This document shows positions 17,287 through 26,368 of a stretch of DNA of 64,000 bases, one piece after another. A program made the position numbers and the translations under genes. The stretch comes from Chitinophagaceae bacterium. GTDB taxonomy: Bacteria; Bacteroidota; Bacteroidia; Chitinophagales; UBA10324. The notes beneath the pieces were generated by a model. It searched no databases and had not been told where the DNA came from. It saw only the letters and a program-made list of their open reading frames with translations. Position 1 is the stretch's first letter. Each line of letters opens with the position of its first letter. The stretch is taken from positions 62,001 to 126,000 of the forward strand of contig CANIPU010000001.1 in the NCBI GenBank assembly GCA_947469485.1, given 5' to 3'.

Positions 17287-18066
17287 TTAATTAGATTCTC
17301 TGTCTCTGCGTGGTTTATTACGACGGTCGCCACCGCGATCTCCTCCTCTTTCTCTGTCTCCTCCTCTTTCTCTTCTATCTGCTCCTTGCTTTTGTTCAGT
17401 TCCTGTTGTCTTCTGTCCTACATTGGGTGATAAGTCACGCTTTCCAAAAACTTCACCTTTACATATCCAAACTTTAATTCCAATTAAACCATAAACTGTC
17501 AATGCTTCGCCAATTGCATAATCAATATCAGCACGAAGTGTATGAAGAGGTACACGGCCTTGTTTTACTTCTTCAGAACGCGCAATCTCAGCTCCACTTA
17601 ATCGACCACTGATTCTGATTTTTATTCCTTCAGCACCCATTCTCATTGCAGAAGCAACAGCCATTTTAATAGCACGGCGATAATTAATACGGGCTTCAAT
17701 CTGGCGAGCAATTGAATCTCCAACAACAGTAGCATCAATTTCAGGACGACGAATCTCAACAATGTTGATTTGTACTTCCTTTCCGGTTAAGCCTTTCAAC
17801 TCTTCCTTAATGCGATCAACTTCTCCACCGCCTTTACCAATGATGATTCCAGGACGAGAGGTGTGAATAGTTACTGTCAGACGATTAAGTGTGCGCTCAA
17901 TTACGATATTTGAAATACCTCCTTTAGCAACACGCGCTTTTAAGTACTCACGAACTTTAAAGTCTCCAATTATTTTGTCAGCGTACTTACCGCCTCCAAA
18001 CCAATTTGAATCCCATCCGCGAACGATACCGAGTCTATTAGAAATCGGGTTTGTTTTTTGTCCCAT
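17287..18066 (-). CDS. rpsC: 30S ribosomal protein S3
   Basis: 259 aa. S3 lines the mRNA entry tunnel. N-terminus [24 protein letters not shown], the KH domain motif [20 protein letters not shown] and the C-domain [21 protein letters not shown] are all present. Residues after about 215 form a low-complexity Arg/Gly/Asp-rich tail with [15 protein letters not shown] repeats, longer than in E. coli (about 233 aa), as often in Bacteroidota. Confidence 0.98.
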   Translation of the reverse strand: MGQKTNPISNRLGIVRGWDSNWFGGGKYADKIIGDFKVREYLKARVAKGGISNIVIERTLNRLTVTIHTSRPGIIIGKGGGEVDRIKEELKGLTGKEVQINIVEIRRPEIDATVVGDSIARQIEARINYRRAIKMAVASAMRMGAEGIKIRISGRLSGAEIARSEEVKQGRVPLHTLRADIDYAIGEALTVYGLIGIKVWICKGEVFGKRDLSPNVGQKTTGTEQKQGADRRERGGDRERGGDRGGDRRNKPRRDRESN

Positions 18067-18084
18067 TCAGTTTTTGATATTTAA

Positions 18085-18603
18085 TTAATCTACCTTTTTG
18101 GTTGATTTACGAGTCTTAGTTGTCTTTTCTTCAGTTTTTTCGACTGCTTTTTTTGCAGCAGGTTTCTTACCTGCAGTTTTTTTATTCGCTGTAGTTTCTG
18201 TAACTTCCACAGCAGATTCTTCCTCAGTAACATTTGCAACTTCCTCAACAGAAGGAGAAATCCGACTGTCAACAATCAAAGTTACATGATTTGAACGCTT
18301 GCGCTTGCGATAAGCACGACCTTGTGGTGCTGGCAACCAACGCTTAAGCATAGTGCCTCCATCAACAAATACTTCTTTTACAAACAATCCACTGTCTTCA
18401 GGATTTAATCCCTGATTCTTTTCTTTCCAATTGTTAGTAGCAGACAAAAGAAGCTTTTCCACCTCGCGAGCAGGATGCTTGGTGCTGAATTTTAAAATAT
18501 TCAAAGCTTTTTCTACATCTACTCCACGAATCATGTCAACCACATATCTCATCTTACGGGGAGAAGTTGGTACATTTTTCAATATTGCTTTAGCTAGTGC
18601 CAT
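18085..18603 (-). CDS. rplV: 50S ribosomal protein L22 with a charged C-terminal extension
   Basis: 172 aa against about 110 in E. coli. The core is normal: [22 protein letters not shown] and the tunnel hairpin [26 protein letters not shown]. After residue about 113 follows a 60-residue tail, first acidic ([18 protein letters not shown]) then Lys/Ala/Thr-rich ([19 protein letters not shown]). Such tails are seen in related phyla and are probably disordered on the ribosome surface. Confidence 0.97.
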   Translation of the reverse strand: MALAKAILKNVPTSPRKMRYVVDMIRGVDVEKALNILKFSTKHPAREVEKLLLSATNNWKEKNQGLNPEDSGLFVKEVFVDGGTMLKRWLPAPQGRAYRKRKRSNHVTLIVDSRISPSVEEVANVTEEESAVEVTETTANKKTAGKKPAAKKAVEKTEEKTTKTRKSTKKVD

Positions 18604-18623
18604 TGTGATTGCTTATCCGGTTT

Positions 18624-18896
18624 TTAACTATCTACTTTCTTAGTTGAGTGTCCTCTGAAGTTTCTTGTTGGTGAAAACTCGCCAAGTTTATGCCCAACCA
18701 TATTCTCACTCACAAAAATCGGAATGAACTTGTTTCCGTTGTGAACTGCGAAGGTGTGACCTACAAATTCAGGTGTAATCGTTGAACGACGACTCCAAGT
18801 TTTTACTACGCTCTTTTTGTTTGCCGCATTCAATACTTCAATCTTACCTTGTAAGTTGTGATCTACATACGGACCTTTTTTTACTGACCTTGCCAT
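18624..18896 (-). CDS. rpsS: 30S ribosomal protein S19
   Basis: 90 aa. S19 sits in the 30S head and contacts tRNA and S13. [15 protein letters not shown] at the start and [17 protein letters not shown] at the end are invariant family motifs. Length and context are standard. Confidence 0.99.
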   Translation of the reverse strand: MARSVKKGPYVDHNLQGKIEVLNAANKKSVVKTWSRRSTITPEFVGHTFAVHNGNKFIPIFVSENMVGHKLGEFSPTRNFRGHSTKKVDS

Positions 18897-18936
18897 GTTT
18901 TTTTTCTTTCTTACTTTATTTTTTTATTCCGACAGG

Positions 18937-19761
18937 TTATTTCTTTCTTCTGCTTACTATGAATTTGCTACTTGGATTCTTAGGCTTACGAGTTTTCAAA
19001 CCTCTTGAATACACATTCGTTCTAGATCTTGGCTGACCTCCTGAAGCTTTTCCTTCTCCACCACCCATCGGGTGATCTACAGGATTCATTGCTACCGCAC
19101 GGTTACGAGGCTTGATACCTTTCCACCGATTAGCTCCTGCTTTTCCTTTTACTTCTAAACTATGATCAGGATTTGAAACCATTCCAACAGTTGCCATACA
19201 AGTTAAAAGAATCTTGCGTACTTCTCCTGAAGGCATTTTCAAAACAGCGTATTTATCTTCTTTAGCCGCTAACTGGGCTGAAGCACCAGCACTGCGAACT
19301 AACATTCCTCCCTTTCCAGGGTGTAACTCCACATTATGAACTATAGTACCAAGTGGTAATTCTTTTAATGAAAGAGCATTTCCTAATTCAGGAGGTGCAC
19401 CTGGACCACTCATTAATTTATCGCCAACTTTCAATCCGTTTGGAGAAAGAATATATCTTCTTTCACCATCAGCATACATTACTAATGCGATGAAACCTGA
19501 ACGGTTTGGATCATATTCGATTGTTTGCACAGTGCAACCAATGCCATGCTTGTCGCGCTTCCAGTCAATCAAACGATACATTTGTTTGTGACCACCACCT
19601 ATATAACGCATGCTGCGTTTACCAGTGTGATTACGACCGCCCGTTCTTTGTTTCACTTCCAATAAACTCTTTTCAGGCTTGTTGGTAGTAATTTCAGTAT
19701 AAGCATTACCGATTTTAAATCGGGTGCCGGGGGTAATGGGGTTAAACTTTTTTACTGGCAT
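18937..19761 (-). CDS. rplB: 50S ribosomal protein L2
   Basis: 274 aa. L2 is needed for peptidyl-transferase and subunit joining. Present: [17 protein letters not shown], the [14 protein letters not shown]-like [18 protein letters not shown], and the C-terminal [17 protein letters not shown] with the conserved His. Complete. Confidence 0.99.
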   Translation of the reverse strand: MPVKKFNPITPGTRFKIGNAYTEITTNKPEKSLLEVKQRTGGRNHTGKRSMRYIGGGHKQMYRLIDWKRDKHGIGCTVQTIEYDPNRSGFIALVMYADGERRYILSPNGLKVGDKLMSGPGAPPELGNALSLKELPLGTIVHNVELHPGKGGMLVRSAGASAQLAAKEDKYAVLKMPSGEVRKILLTCMATVGMVSNPDHSLEVKGKAGANRWKGIKPRNRAVAMNPVDHPMGGGEGKASGGQPRSRTNVYSRGLKTRKPKNPSSKFIVSRRKK

Positions 19762-19790
19762 TTCTGTTTTCCTTTATCCTGTTATGCTAA

Positions 19791-20087
19791 TTACACACTT
19801 GCGTAGAAATCAATTGTTTCACCTTTCGCAAGCGTTACAATTGCCTTTTTCTTGTATCCTTTTACTCCTTTCAGCACACCGGTTTTTGTCATGCGCTGTT
19901 TGTTTTTTCCGGGCATTATTGCAGTAGAAATTGCAGCTACTTTAACACCATACATTTTTTCCACTGCCGTTTTGATCTGAATCTTATTGGCATCGTTGGT
20001 AACCATGAATACGAACTTGTTCAGTTTGCTTCCAAGATTGGTATTCTTTTCGGTGACCAGCGGCCTAACTAAAACTTGAGTTGACAT
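19791..20087 (-). CDS. rplW: 50S ribosomal protein L23
   Basis: 98 aa. L23 is the docking site for trigger factor and SRP at the exit tunnel. It shows VRPLVTEKNTNLGSKLNKFVF and ANKIQIKTAVEKMYGVKV. Normal position between rplD and rplB. Confidence 0.98.
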   Translation of the reverse strand: MSTQVLVRPLVTEKNTNLGSKLNKFVFMVTNDANKIQIKTAVEKMYGVKVAAISTAIMPGKNKQRMTKTGVLKGVKGYKKKAIVTLAKGETIDFYASV

Positions 20088-20115
20088 TGTTTATTCTTTT
20101 GTGCGCTGTTAATTT

Positions 20116-20736
20116 TTATTTACTTCCCATTGCTTTAATTGTGCCTTCAGCAAAAAGAAGATTCTTTGCTTTTAACACTTCGTATGTATTCAAGCCTCCT
20201 GCCGTAGTCAAGGTAATTCCTTCAATATTACGAGTAGCTCTTTTCAAATTATCAGTAGCATCATTTACAACTACCAATGTTTTGCGTGAAGTCATTCCAA
20301 GGTTTTTCAACATAGAAAAAGCTTCCTTTGTTCTATGGGTAGGCAAATTCATGTCTTCAATAACAAAAATCTGATTCTCCTTTGCTTTCTGACTCAATGC
20401 TGAACGGCGAGCTAATTCTTTCTCCTTTGCGTTTACTTTAAAACTGTAATCGCGTGGTTTAGGACCAAATACACGAGCCCCACCGCGAAGTAAACCTGCT
20501 TTTATGCTACCCTTACGAGCGCCACCTGTTCCCTTTTGTTTTAACAATTTGCGAGTAGATCCTGACACATCTGACTTTTCTTTACTGCTATGAGTGCCCT
20601 GGCGCTGATTGGCAAGGTACTGCTTAACGGCAAGCCACATCACATGTTCATGCGGTTCTATTCCGAATATCTCATCAGAGATTTCTACTGTGCGGCCAGT
20701 TTTACTACCGTCTGTTTTTAATACTTCGAGTTTCAT
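20116..20736 (-). CDS. rplD: 50S ribosomal protein L4
   Basis: 206 aa. L4 lines the exit tunnel; in E. coli it autoregulates the S10 operon. The tunnel loop ([31 protein letters not shown]) and [15 protein letters not shown] are clear. Its ATG overlaps the rplC stop by 4 bp (ATGA), implying translational coupling. Confidence 0.98.
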   Translation of the reverse strand: MKLEVLKTDGSKTGRTVEISDEIFGIEPHEHVMWLAVKQYLANQRQGTHSSKEKSDVSGSTRKLLKQKGTGGARKGSIKAGLLRGGARVFGPKPRDYSFKVNAKEKELARRSALSQKAKENQIFVIEDMNLPTHRTKEAFSMLKNLGMTSRKTLVVVNDATDNLKRATRNIEGITLTTAGGLNTYEVLKAKNLLFAEGTIKAMGSK

Positions 20737-21356
20737 TTTGCGTTCTCAATTATTAAGTATGAACCTTTAGCACCCGGTACATTACCATGAACAACAATCA
20801 AGTTTTGTTCAGGAAATATTTTCACTACTGTAAGATTTTGAACCTTCACACGATCTCCACCCATTCTTCCAGCCATACGCATTCCTTTGAATACACGAGA
20901 CGGGTATGATGAACCACCTAATGAACCAGGAGCACGATTACGATCGTGTTGTCCGTGAGTTCTTCCTCCTACACCATGAAAACCATGACGCTTAACAACC
21001 CCTTGAAATCCTTTTCCTTTGGTTTTACCAATTACATTTACCACTTCACCTTCAGTAAAGATTTCAGATGTAACAGTTTCGCCTAATTTTTTATCAAGTT
21101 CGCAATCGCGAAACTCCACCAACTTACGAAGAGGAGCAGTACTTGCTTTCGCAAAATGCCCTTTCATTGGTTTGGTTGTAGATTTTTCCTTCTTTGGATC
21201 GAAGCCAAGTTGCAAAGCATTGTAACCGTCATTTGCAACGGTTTTTACCTGGGTAACCACACATGGTCCTGCTTCGATAACCGTACAGGCTACCTGCTTT
21301 CCCTGCGGATCAAATATGCTGGTCATTCCGACCTTTTTTCCTAAGATTCCCTTCAT
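20733..21356 (-). CDS. rplC: 50S ribosomal protein L3
   Basis: 207 aa. L3 starts assembly at the 3' end of 23S r[41 protein letters not shown] and [25 protein letters not shown] are family signatures. Overlaps rplD by 4 bp. A small hairpin lies between it and rpsJ. Confidence 0.99.
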   Translation of the reverse strand: MKGILGKKVGMTSIFDPQGKQVACTVIEAGPCVVTQVKTVANDGYNALQLGFDPKKEKSTTKPMKGHFAKASTAPLRKLVEFRDCELDKKLGETVTSEIFTEGEVVNVIGKTKGKGFQGVVKRHGFHGVGGRTHGQHDRNRAPGSLGGSSYPSRVFKGMRMAGRMGGDRVKVQNLTVVKIFPEQNLIVVHGNVPGAKGSYLIIENAK

Positions 21357-21397
21357 GCGTTGTACTTCTTTTTATCTTGTTGGGTCTTCCTTAAAAT

Positions 21398-21415
21398 AAA
21401 AAAACCCCACGGTTT
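21398..21415 (-). terminator. weak hairpin between rpsJ and rplC
   Basis: Minus strand: AAACC, loop GTGG, GGTTT and further T, only six bases after the rpsJ stop codon. The 5-bp stem is too short for a strong terminator. It could attenuate transcription into rplC so that rpsJ is made in excess. Confidence 0.35.
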
Positions 21416-21420
21416 ATCAA

Positions 21421-21726
21421 TTAGCCTTTAATGCTTATCTCAACCCCGCTGGGTAATTCCAGTTTACTCAGCGCATCCACTGTTTTGGATGATGAGGTGT
21501 AGATGTCTAACAATCTTTTGTAAGTGCAAATTTGAAATTGGTCGCGTGCCTTTTTGTTCACATGCGGTGAACGGAGAACTGTAATGATCTTCGTTTCGGT
21601 AGGTAACGGGATTGGTCCTGCTACTACTGCGCCGGTGCTGCGAACGGTCTTAACAATCTTCTCGCAACTCTTATCAACCAGGTTATGGTCGTATGATAAT
21701 AGCTTGATTCTGATTCTTTGTGACAT
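21421..21726 (-). CDS. rpsJ: 30S ribosomal protein S10
   Basis: 101 aa. S10 works in the 30S head and, with NusB, in antitermination. [20 protein letters not shown] and the loop [28 protein letters not shown] are diagnostic. It leads the S10 segment with its own promoter. In most bacteria rpsJ closely follows fusA or tuf; here fusA lies 8.2 kb upstream. Confidence 0.99.
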   Translation of the reverse strand: MSQRIRIKLLSYDHNLVDKSCEKIVKTVRSTGAVVAGPIPLPTETKIITVLRSPHVNKKARDQFQICTYKRLLDIYTSSSKTVDALSKLELPSGVEISIKG

Positions 21727-21759
21727 GCGATTTCAATGAGCTTTTTAAAAAGAGGACTG

Positions 21760-21789
21760 CAAAAGTAAATTTATAAGCGAAATAAACAA
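21760..21789 (-). promoter_or_regulatory. promoter of the rpsJ-to-rpsN unit
   Basis: Minus strand: TTG (21789-21787), 19 nt, TACTTTTG (21767-21760). An exact fit to TTG-N19-TAnnTTTG with a predicted leader of about 27-35 nt. Confidence 0.78.
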
Positions 21790-21853
21790 TAGGCAGTTGA
21801 AAAATAATTTAGAACATCTTATTTAAGTGAATTTCTGATAAAAAAGCTGTTTT

Positions 21854-22441
21854 CTACTTCCTGCAATATTCCTCCCCTTTTTCTACAGGAAGTTTCTGGC
21901 TGAGGTTTACATCATTATCACTTTTCTGAAGGCCCCACGAAAAGTATTTTTCAAAGAATGGAAGCAACTTGCTTGATTTTATTTTCTCTAAAAAATATAC
22001 TTCATGTTCTTTCTCTTTAATTCCCATTTCATATAAAACCTGATCGTGTTCGGTTATTCTGATTTCATGAAAATGGTGAATCATACGGAAGTACTCACAA
22101 ACATTTCCACTCTCCAATTTACCGGCAAAATAAAATGGCATGAACCATCCGATTACATAACAACTGTATGAAATTATTTTCCCGATGATATAAAAACGAA
22201 CTTCATAAAATTTTGAAACAGGAATATTGTATTGCTTCATAATTTTAAAAACTTCTGAGCGATGATTCCATTCATCTATTTCAATCTGGTGTATGGCTTG
22301 CTTTTCATCTTTATTATTTACTGATCCTGCATGCCCCTGGTAAGCAAAGGCAGCAGCCTTTTCAGCAGAATATGCCATTCTTAAATGGCGAATTAAAACT
22401 TTGTGTTGCAATTGCACTGACAGAAAACAATTTCCTGACAA
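21854..22441 (-). CDS. ferritin-like diiron protein (COQ7-like)
   Basis: Up to 195 aa from a TTG at 22441; the first ATG is at 22378, so the N-terminus is uncertain. Diiron-type ligands are visible: Glu in SAEKAAAFAYQG, the EIDEWNHR pair (ExxxxxH), and EHDQVLYEMGIKEKEHEVYF (ExxH near the C-terminus). The spacing resembles demethoxyubiquinone hydroxylase (COQ7) and related ferritin-like proteins. Bacteroidota use menaquinone, so a ubiquinone role is unlikely; the substrate is unknown. First gene after the rpsJ promoter region, on the same strand. Confidence 0.6.
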   Translation of the reverse strand: MSGNCFLSVQLQHKVLIRHLRMAYSAEKAAAFAYQGHAGSVNNKDEKQAIHQIEIDEWNHRSEVFKIMKQYNIPVSKFYEVRFYIIGKIISYSCYVIGWFMPFYFAGKLESGNVCEYFRMIHHFHEIRITEHDQVLYEMGIKEKEHEVYFLEKIKSSKLLPFFEKYFSWGLQKSDNDVNLSQKLPVEKGEEYCRK

Positions 22442-22603
22442 TAATACTTGATAACAGTATAGGTATTTTAAAAAACTAAACTTATTGAAACAACATTTTC
22501 GGAAACAATTAAACCCTGTTCGATCTTTTATTATTCCATTTCAAATAAAACTTTATACTAAAATTTTAATTCCCTTCGTTTGAAAATCAGAAAACAGCTA
22601 ACA

Positions 22604-22828
22604 ATGAAAAAGCAAACAATAGCAGATAAGAAGTGGAGCGGACAGATTACTCAATTGCTTACTTCACTTGAAATGGAAATAAATACAGCTTCACAAATTC
22701 AGTCGATAAAAGATTTAGAAATTACTATTAATCAAAAAGACTTTCAGGAGCAGTTAAAAGAAATAGATTCATTATTGCTTTCATGGATTCGTGATTTAAA
22801 ATTCTGGCAGTGCGTTTACAAAAAATAA
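22604..22828 (+). CDS. small hypothetical protein
   Basis: 74 aa from the ATG at 22604 (a TTG eight codons earlier is also in frame). Mostly helical and charged: TIADKKWSGQITQLLTSLE, then a leucine/isoleucine-patterned helix. No family recognised. It converges on the XRE/S24 gene with a 22-bp gap. Coding is likely but unproven. Confidence 0.4.
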   Translation: MKKQTIADKKWSGQITQLLTSLEMEINTASQIQSIKDLEITINQKDFQEQLKEIDSLLLSWIRDLKFWQCVYKK

Positions 22829-22850
22829 AAATTAAATTTAATAATATAAA

Positions 22851-23648
22851 CTATCCGAGGCGCTGCTTCATTGCGCCTACTTCATATTCAATTACCGAAA
22901 TAGATTTCAATATTTCATCGCGCGAAGCGGGATACGGAATTTCGTTGCTGATGAAATTGCAAAACTTCCACACCTCGCGTACATCGGTCACATTTATTTC
23001 ATATGGTTTATAAAACTGATTAAGCGAATGAAGAATCATGCGTTTCCGTTTTTTAATCTGATTGATAGCAATCTTAAAAACAATTCCTTCATCACGGGTG
23101 AGAATCACATAAGCGCTTCCATCTTTTATCTCGAACCAGTTTTCTAAATATTCTGCAATCACATAACTTTTATCGGGTATCGGCAACATGGAATCGCCGC
23201 TGATTTGAAACATGCGATACTTTCTGTCATTGAATAAAATCGGTAATTGAAAAGACGGTAATTTTTTTATGTAGTCGGGATCAGCATAACCATTCTTGTA
23301 TCCGGCAGCCGCTTTCAGATGAACCACTTCAATGTTCTCTTTATTTTTTTCATCAACGGTGGTTGCAAGTACCCGCAGCTTAGAACCACGGATAAAAGTG
23401 TCGTTGCCCGATTCCATTTCATCCAGTTTACTATCTGAAAGTTTTGAAAGGTCAACGCGAATAAGCGTATCAATAGATGTTTTGTAATAGTCGGAAAACA
23501 ATTGCAAAGCTTCAAGTGTCGGATTCACCACGCTTCCGTTCTCATAACTGTTTAAAGTAGAGCGACTGAGGTTTATTTCGGCTGCTGCTGCTTCCTGCGT
23601 TAAACCTTTTCGGTTACGCAGAAATTTTATATTGGAGTTGAAATGCAT
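22851..23648 (-). CDS. XRE-family repressor with S24 self-cleaving domain (LexA-like)
   Basis: 265 aa. Residues 6-62: XRE helix-turn-helix (LTQEAAAAEINLSRSTLNSYENG). Residues about 108-240: S24/LexA-type peptidase. The cleavage site Ala115-Gly116 (LKAAAGYKNG), catalytic Ser153 in ISGDSMLP and Lys192 in GIVFKIAI are in place; the Ser-Lys separation of 39 residues is near that of LexA. The family is inactivated by RecA-stimulated self-cleavage, so this protein probably replaces LexA here. It is divergent from dinB, sharing a 182-bp regulatory region with two 11-bp dyads. Its own promoter is predicted to start inside one of them, which implies autoregulation. Confidence 0.88.
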   Translation of the reverse strand: MHFNSNIKFLRNRKGLTQEAAAAEINLSRSTLNSYENGSVVNPTLEALQLFSDYYKTSIDTLIRVDLSKLSDSKLDEMESGNDTFIRGSKLRVLATTVDEKNKENIEVVHLKAAAGYKNGYADPDYIKKLPSFQLPILFNDRKYRMFQISGDSMLPIPDKSYVIAEYLENWFEIKDGSAYVILTRDEGIVFKIAINQIKKRKRMILHSLNQFYKPYEINVTDVREVWKFCNFISNEIPYPASRDEILKSISVIEYEVGAMKQRLG

Positions 23649-23702
23649 TTTTCAGTTATAAGTTTCGGATTTGTGATTTAGAGTTATTTGTTGCGCATTT
23701 TA

Positions 23703-23730
23703 ACTTTTCACTTTTCACTTTTCACTTTTA
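23703..23730. repeat. four tandem 7-bp repeats
   Basis: ACTTTTC three times, then ACTTTTA, with no interruption. On the minus strand this is GAAAAGT repeated in the predicted leader of the XRE/S24 mRNA. Copy number could vary by slippage. Confidence 0.8.
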
Positions 23731-23748
23731 GTTCTTCATTTTTTTCTT

Positions 23749-23786
23749 TTGTCTATATTACAATCTTATATTTGTTTTTATTACAG
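23749..23786. promoter_or_regulatory. dinB promoter with paired 11-bp operator dyads
   Basis: Plus strand: TTG (23749-23751), 1 nt, CTATATTACAA (23753-23763), 3 nt, TATATTTG (23767-23774), 1 nt, TTTTATTACAG (23776-23786). Each 11-mer matches the dyad TTGTAnTACAA at 8 of 10 defined positions. The two centres are 23 bp apart. The layout is base for base the same in spacing as at dnaE2 (29835-29872). I infer that the neighbouring XRE/S24 repressor binds here. Confidence 0.7.
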
Positions 23787-23787
23787 C

Positions 23788-23818
23788 CAAAAATAATTAG
23801 TAAATCTTTTCCGGCAAA
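23788..23818 (-). promoter_or_regulatory. predicted promoter of the XRE/S24 repressor gene
   Basis: Minus strand: TTTG (23818-23815), 19 nt, TATTTTTG (23795-23788). Transcription would start near 23781, the centre of the dinB-proximal dyad, leaving a leader of about 130 nt before ATG 23648. It fits autoregulation; the long leader makes it less certain. Confidence 0.5.
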
Positions 23819-23830
23819 TTAATTTCTACC

Positions 23831-25033
23831 ATGCTCCTCACTCCTTCGCGCAATATTGTACACATGGACCTCGACTCGTTCTTCGTGTCGGTGTCGTGCC
23901 TACAACATCCGGAGTTGAAAAACAAACCTGTACTCATTGGCGGAAGCAGCGACCGCGGTGTGGTGGCTTCGTGCAGTTACGAAGCGCGCAAGTATGGTAT
24001 TCATTCCGCTATGTCAATGAAACTGGCGCGCCGGCTGTGTCCCGAAGCGGTGGTATTGCGTGGCGATTACGAGCTGTACAGCAAGTATTCTGAAATGGTA
24101 ACAGATATTATCCGCGATGGTGTGCCGCTGTATGAGAAGAGTTCGATTGATGAATTTTACATTGACCTCACCGGCATGGATAAATTTTTCGGCTGCTATC
24201 AATGGGCAACCGAACTACGCAAAAAAATTACAAGCGAAACGGGATTGCCCATTTCATTTGGTTTATCTGAAAACAAAACGGTAAGTAAAGTTGCCACCGG
24301 CGAAGCGAAACCAAACGGGCAAATGAAAATTGATTTCGGCAATGAAAAATCTTTTCTGGCTCCGCTGCGAGTTGAAAAAATTCCGATGATTGGCGAGAAA
24401 ACTGCACATCTGCTGCACAGCATGGGCGTGCAAAAAGTTTTAACGCTGCAGCAAATGCCGCGCGAACTGTTACAGCGCGTGCTCGGCGACAACGGAATTT
24501 CTATCTGGAAAAAAGCAAACGGCATTGACACTTCACCCGTTGAACCTTACAATGAACGCAAGAGCATCAGTTCCGAAGAAACTTTCGATAGCGATACCAT
24601 TGACATCAGTTTTCTGAAAGCCACGCTCGTGAGCATGACCGAGAAACTTGCTTACCAGTTGCGCAAGGAAGAAAAACTCACTGCGTGTGTAACAGTAAAG
24701 CTACGATACTCCAATTTCGATACACACACAGTGCAGTTGCGCGTGCCTTACACGAACTGCGACCATCACCTGATTCCGCGCGTGAAAGAATTGTTTGAGA
24801 AACTATACGAGCGCCGCATGTTAATCCGGTTGATTGGTGTGCGCTTCAGTCATTTAGTGGCGGGCGGTTACCAGATTAATTTGTTTGAAGATTCTTCGGA
24901 GCTGATTCAACTATATCAGGCAATGGATAAAATGCGCAAGCGATTCGGCAGCGATAAAGTAAAGCGCGCCACAGGAATGGAAATGACACGCAGAAGTTTT
25001 AATCCTTTTAACGGGAAGAAAACAGATGATTGA
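23831..25033 (+). CDS. dinB: DNA polymerase IV-type Y-family polymerase
   Basis: 400 aa. Y-family translesion polymerase. The catalytic acids are intact: Asp13 in HMDLDSFF, Asp107 and Glu108 in SSIDEFYIDL. Steric-gate region and finger motif SYEARKYGIHSAM are typical. The thumb helix-hairpin-helix IPMIGEKTAHLLHSMGV is followed by the little finger. A beta-clamp motif QINLF lies at 348-352. Codons are more GC-rich than in most of the window (35 of 60 G+C in 24001-24060 by my count). It is divergent from the XRE/S24 repressor and predicted to be repressed by it. Confidence 0.93.
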   Translation: MLLTPSRNIVHMDLDSFFVSVSCLQHPELKNKPVLIGGSSDRGVVASCSYEARKYGIHSAMSMKLARRLCPEAVVLRGDYELYSKYSEMVTDIIRDGVPLYEKSSIDEFYIDLTGMDKFFGCYQWATELRKKITSETGLPISFGLSENKTVSKVATGEAKPNGQMKIDFGNEKSFLAPLRVEKIPMIGEKTAHLLHSMGVQKVLTLQQMPRELLQRVLGDNGISIWKKANGIDTSPVEPYNERKSISSEETFDSDTIDISFLKATLVSMTEKLAYQLRKEEKLTACVTVKLRYSNFDTHTVQLRVPYTNCDHHLIPRVKELFEKLYERRMLIRLIGVRFSHLVAGGYQINLFEDSSELIQLYQAMDKMRKRFGSDKVKRATGMEMTRRSFNPFNGKKTDD

Positions 25034-25039
25034 AAAAAC

Positions 25040-25708
25040 CTAAAGCTTTATCATCTCTTCGCTTCCTTTCCCTTCACAAAACTCAAACATCACTTCAGCA
25101 ATATCAGTTGGTTTATTCCACTTACTGAAATCAGCATCGGGCATGGCAGTTCTGTTTATAGGAGTATCAATGGTTGATGGTGCAATTACCAGTGAGTTTA
25201 AATTCAACTCTTTTCCGGCAGCATTTAATAAACCACTGAACTGAAACAATAATGATTTTGATAAACTGTAAGCCATCATATTTTTTCCAACTGCAGGATT
25301 CAAAGCACCCAAAGCTCCCATCAGAATAATTTTTCCGGATTTATTTTCTTTCATATGTGAGAAGAGTGGCTGAACAATATGAAATGCGGAAAGAAAATTC
25401 ATCTGAATCATTTTTTGTAAACTTTCATCGGTTGTTTCCTCCAGTTTTCCCATGGCAAACCCACCAACCAATAATGCTGCTGCATTTATGTGCGAATATT
25501 TTTTTATCAATTCACTCACAAAATCTCGACAAGCTTTTTCATCAAACACATTTAATTCCACTACTTCTAAATTTTGTTTTGCCGGAATTTCATTTTTGTG
25601 TTGGACAGTTGCAATTACAAAGTATCCTTCCGAAAGAAATTTTTCTACCACTGCAGTTCCTAAATTTCCGGCTGCTCCGGTTATGAGAATAGTTTTATTA
25701 ACTTCCAT
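25040..25708 (-). CDS. short-chain dehydrogenase/reductase
   Basis: 222 aa, a complete classical-type SDR. Cofactor motif TGAAGNLG near the N-terminus, NAAALLVGG strand region, and the YSLSK active-site Tyr-Lys. The first residues and lengths are usual. Substrate cannot be told. It converges on dinB with only 6 bp between the two stop codons. Confidence 0.85.
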   Translation of the reverse strand: MEVNKTILITGAAGNLGTAVVEKFLSEGYFVIATVQHKNEIPAKQNLEVVELNVFDEKACRDFVSELIKKYSHINAAALLVGGFAMGKLEETTDESLQKMIQMNFLSAFHIVQPLFSHMKENKSGKIILMGALGALNPAVGKNMMAYSLSKSLLFQFSGLLNAAGKELNLNSLVIAPSTIDTPINRTAMPDADFSKWNKPTDIAEVMFEFCEGKGSEEMIKL

Positions 25709-25718
25709 TTTAAAATAT

Positions 25719-25746
25719 TTGACAACAGAAAAATAAAATTTATTTG
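25719..25746 (+). promoter_or_regulatory. possible promoter of the TPR gene
   Basis: TTG (25719-25721), 17 nt, TTTATTTG (25739-25746), which matches TAnnTTTG except at the second base. It lies 62 nt before the ATG. Confidence 0.4.
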
Positions 25747-25808
25747 CAAAGAAATTTTAAAACGAAAAACACTTGATTTAAATTGCAATCAGAACAACCT
25801 AAAAAAAC

Positions 25809-26318
25809 ATGAGCGACCCGATTAACAGTTTGCAAAATGACGAACTTTTCTTTGAAGCTGACGGGCAAATTGCTCAGGGGAAGATCAGCGAAGCGTTAAC
25901 TACGCTCGAAGCGATTTTACTGGAAGATCCTACCTATGGAAAAGCGTACAATCACATGGGGTGGATTTATGAAACCAAATTCAAGGATTATAAAAAAGCT
26001 GAAGAGTTTTATAAAAAGTGTTATGCCTATACTCCTGAATATCCGGCTATTTACATTAACCTTTCCATAATACTTTCTACTCTTGGTAAGTACGATGAAC
26101 TTGAAAGTTTCATTCAGAAAGGATTACAAGTAGCTGGAACAGATAAAGCCGCATTGTACAACGAGTATGCAATAATGTTTGAATTGAAAGGCGAATACAA
26201 TAAAGCAATAGAACTGTTTAAAAATGCTGTTCGCTTTTCGTTGAATGACACCAATGTAGATACTTATTCAAAATCAATTGCGCGCTGTAAAAAGAAAATT
26301 GAATTATTAAATAGTTAA
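25809..26318 (+). CDS. tetratricopeptide-repeat protein
   Basis: 169 aa, no signal peptide, so cytoplasmic. About four TPR units: residues 14-44 (ADGQIAQGKISEALTTLEAILLEDP), 45-80 (GKAYNHMGWIYETKFKDYKKAEEFYKKC), 81-112, and 117-150 (AALYNEYAIMFELKGEYNKAIELFKNA). A protein-interaction scaffold; partner unknown. Confidence 0.85.
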   Translation: MSDPINSLQNDELFFEADGQIAQGKISEALTTLEAILLEDPTYGKAYNHMGWIYETKFKDYKKAEEFYKKCYAYTPEYPAIYINLSIILSTLGKYDELESFIQKGLQVAGTDKAALYNEYAIMFELKGEYNKAIELFKNAVRFSLNDTNVDTYSKSIARCKKKIELLNS

Positions 26319-26349
26319 AAAACCTTCATTACTTAATTGTAAAGGTTTT
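26319..26349. terminator. weak bidirectional terminator
   Basis: Eight-bp stem AAAACCTT/AAGGTTTT with a 15-nt loop between the converging TPR and lipoprotein genes. Base-pairing is AT-rich, so its strength is doubtful. Confidence 0.45.
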
Positions 26350-26368
26350 CGAAAACTAAAAAATATTT

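Noticed and set aside
18085-18260. C-terminal extension of L22 as a separate or fused gene
   Set aside because: It is low-complexity Lys/Ala/Glu sequence with no fold of its own, and such tails occur in related organisms.
23703-23730. CRISPR-like array
   Set aside because: Units are 7 bp with no spacers; simple tandem repeat only.
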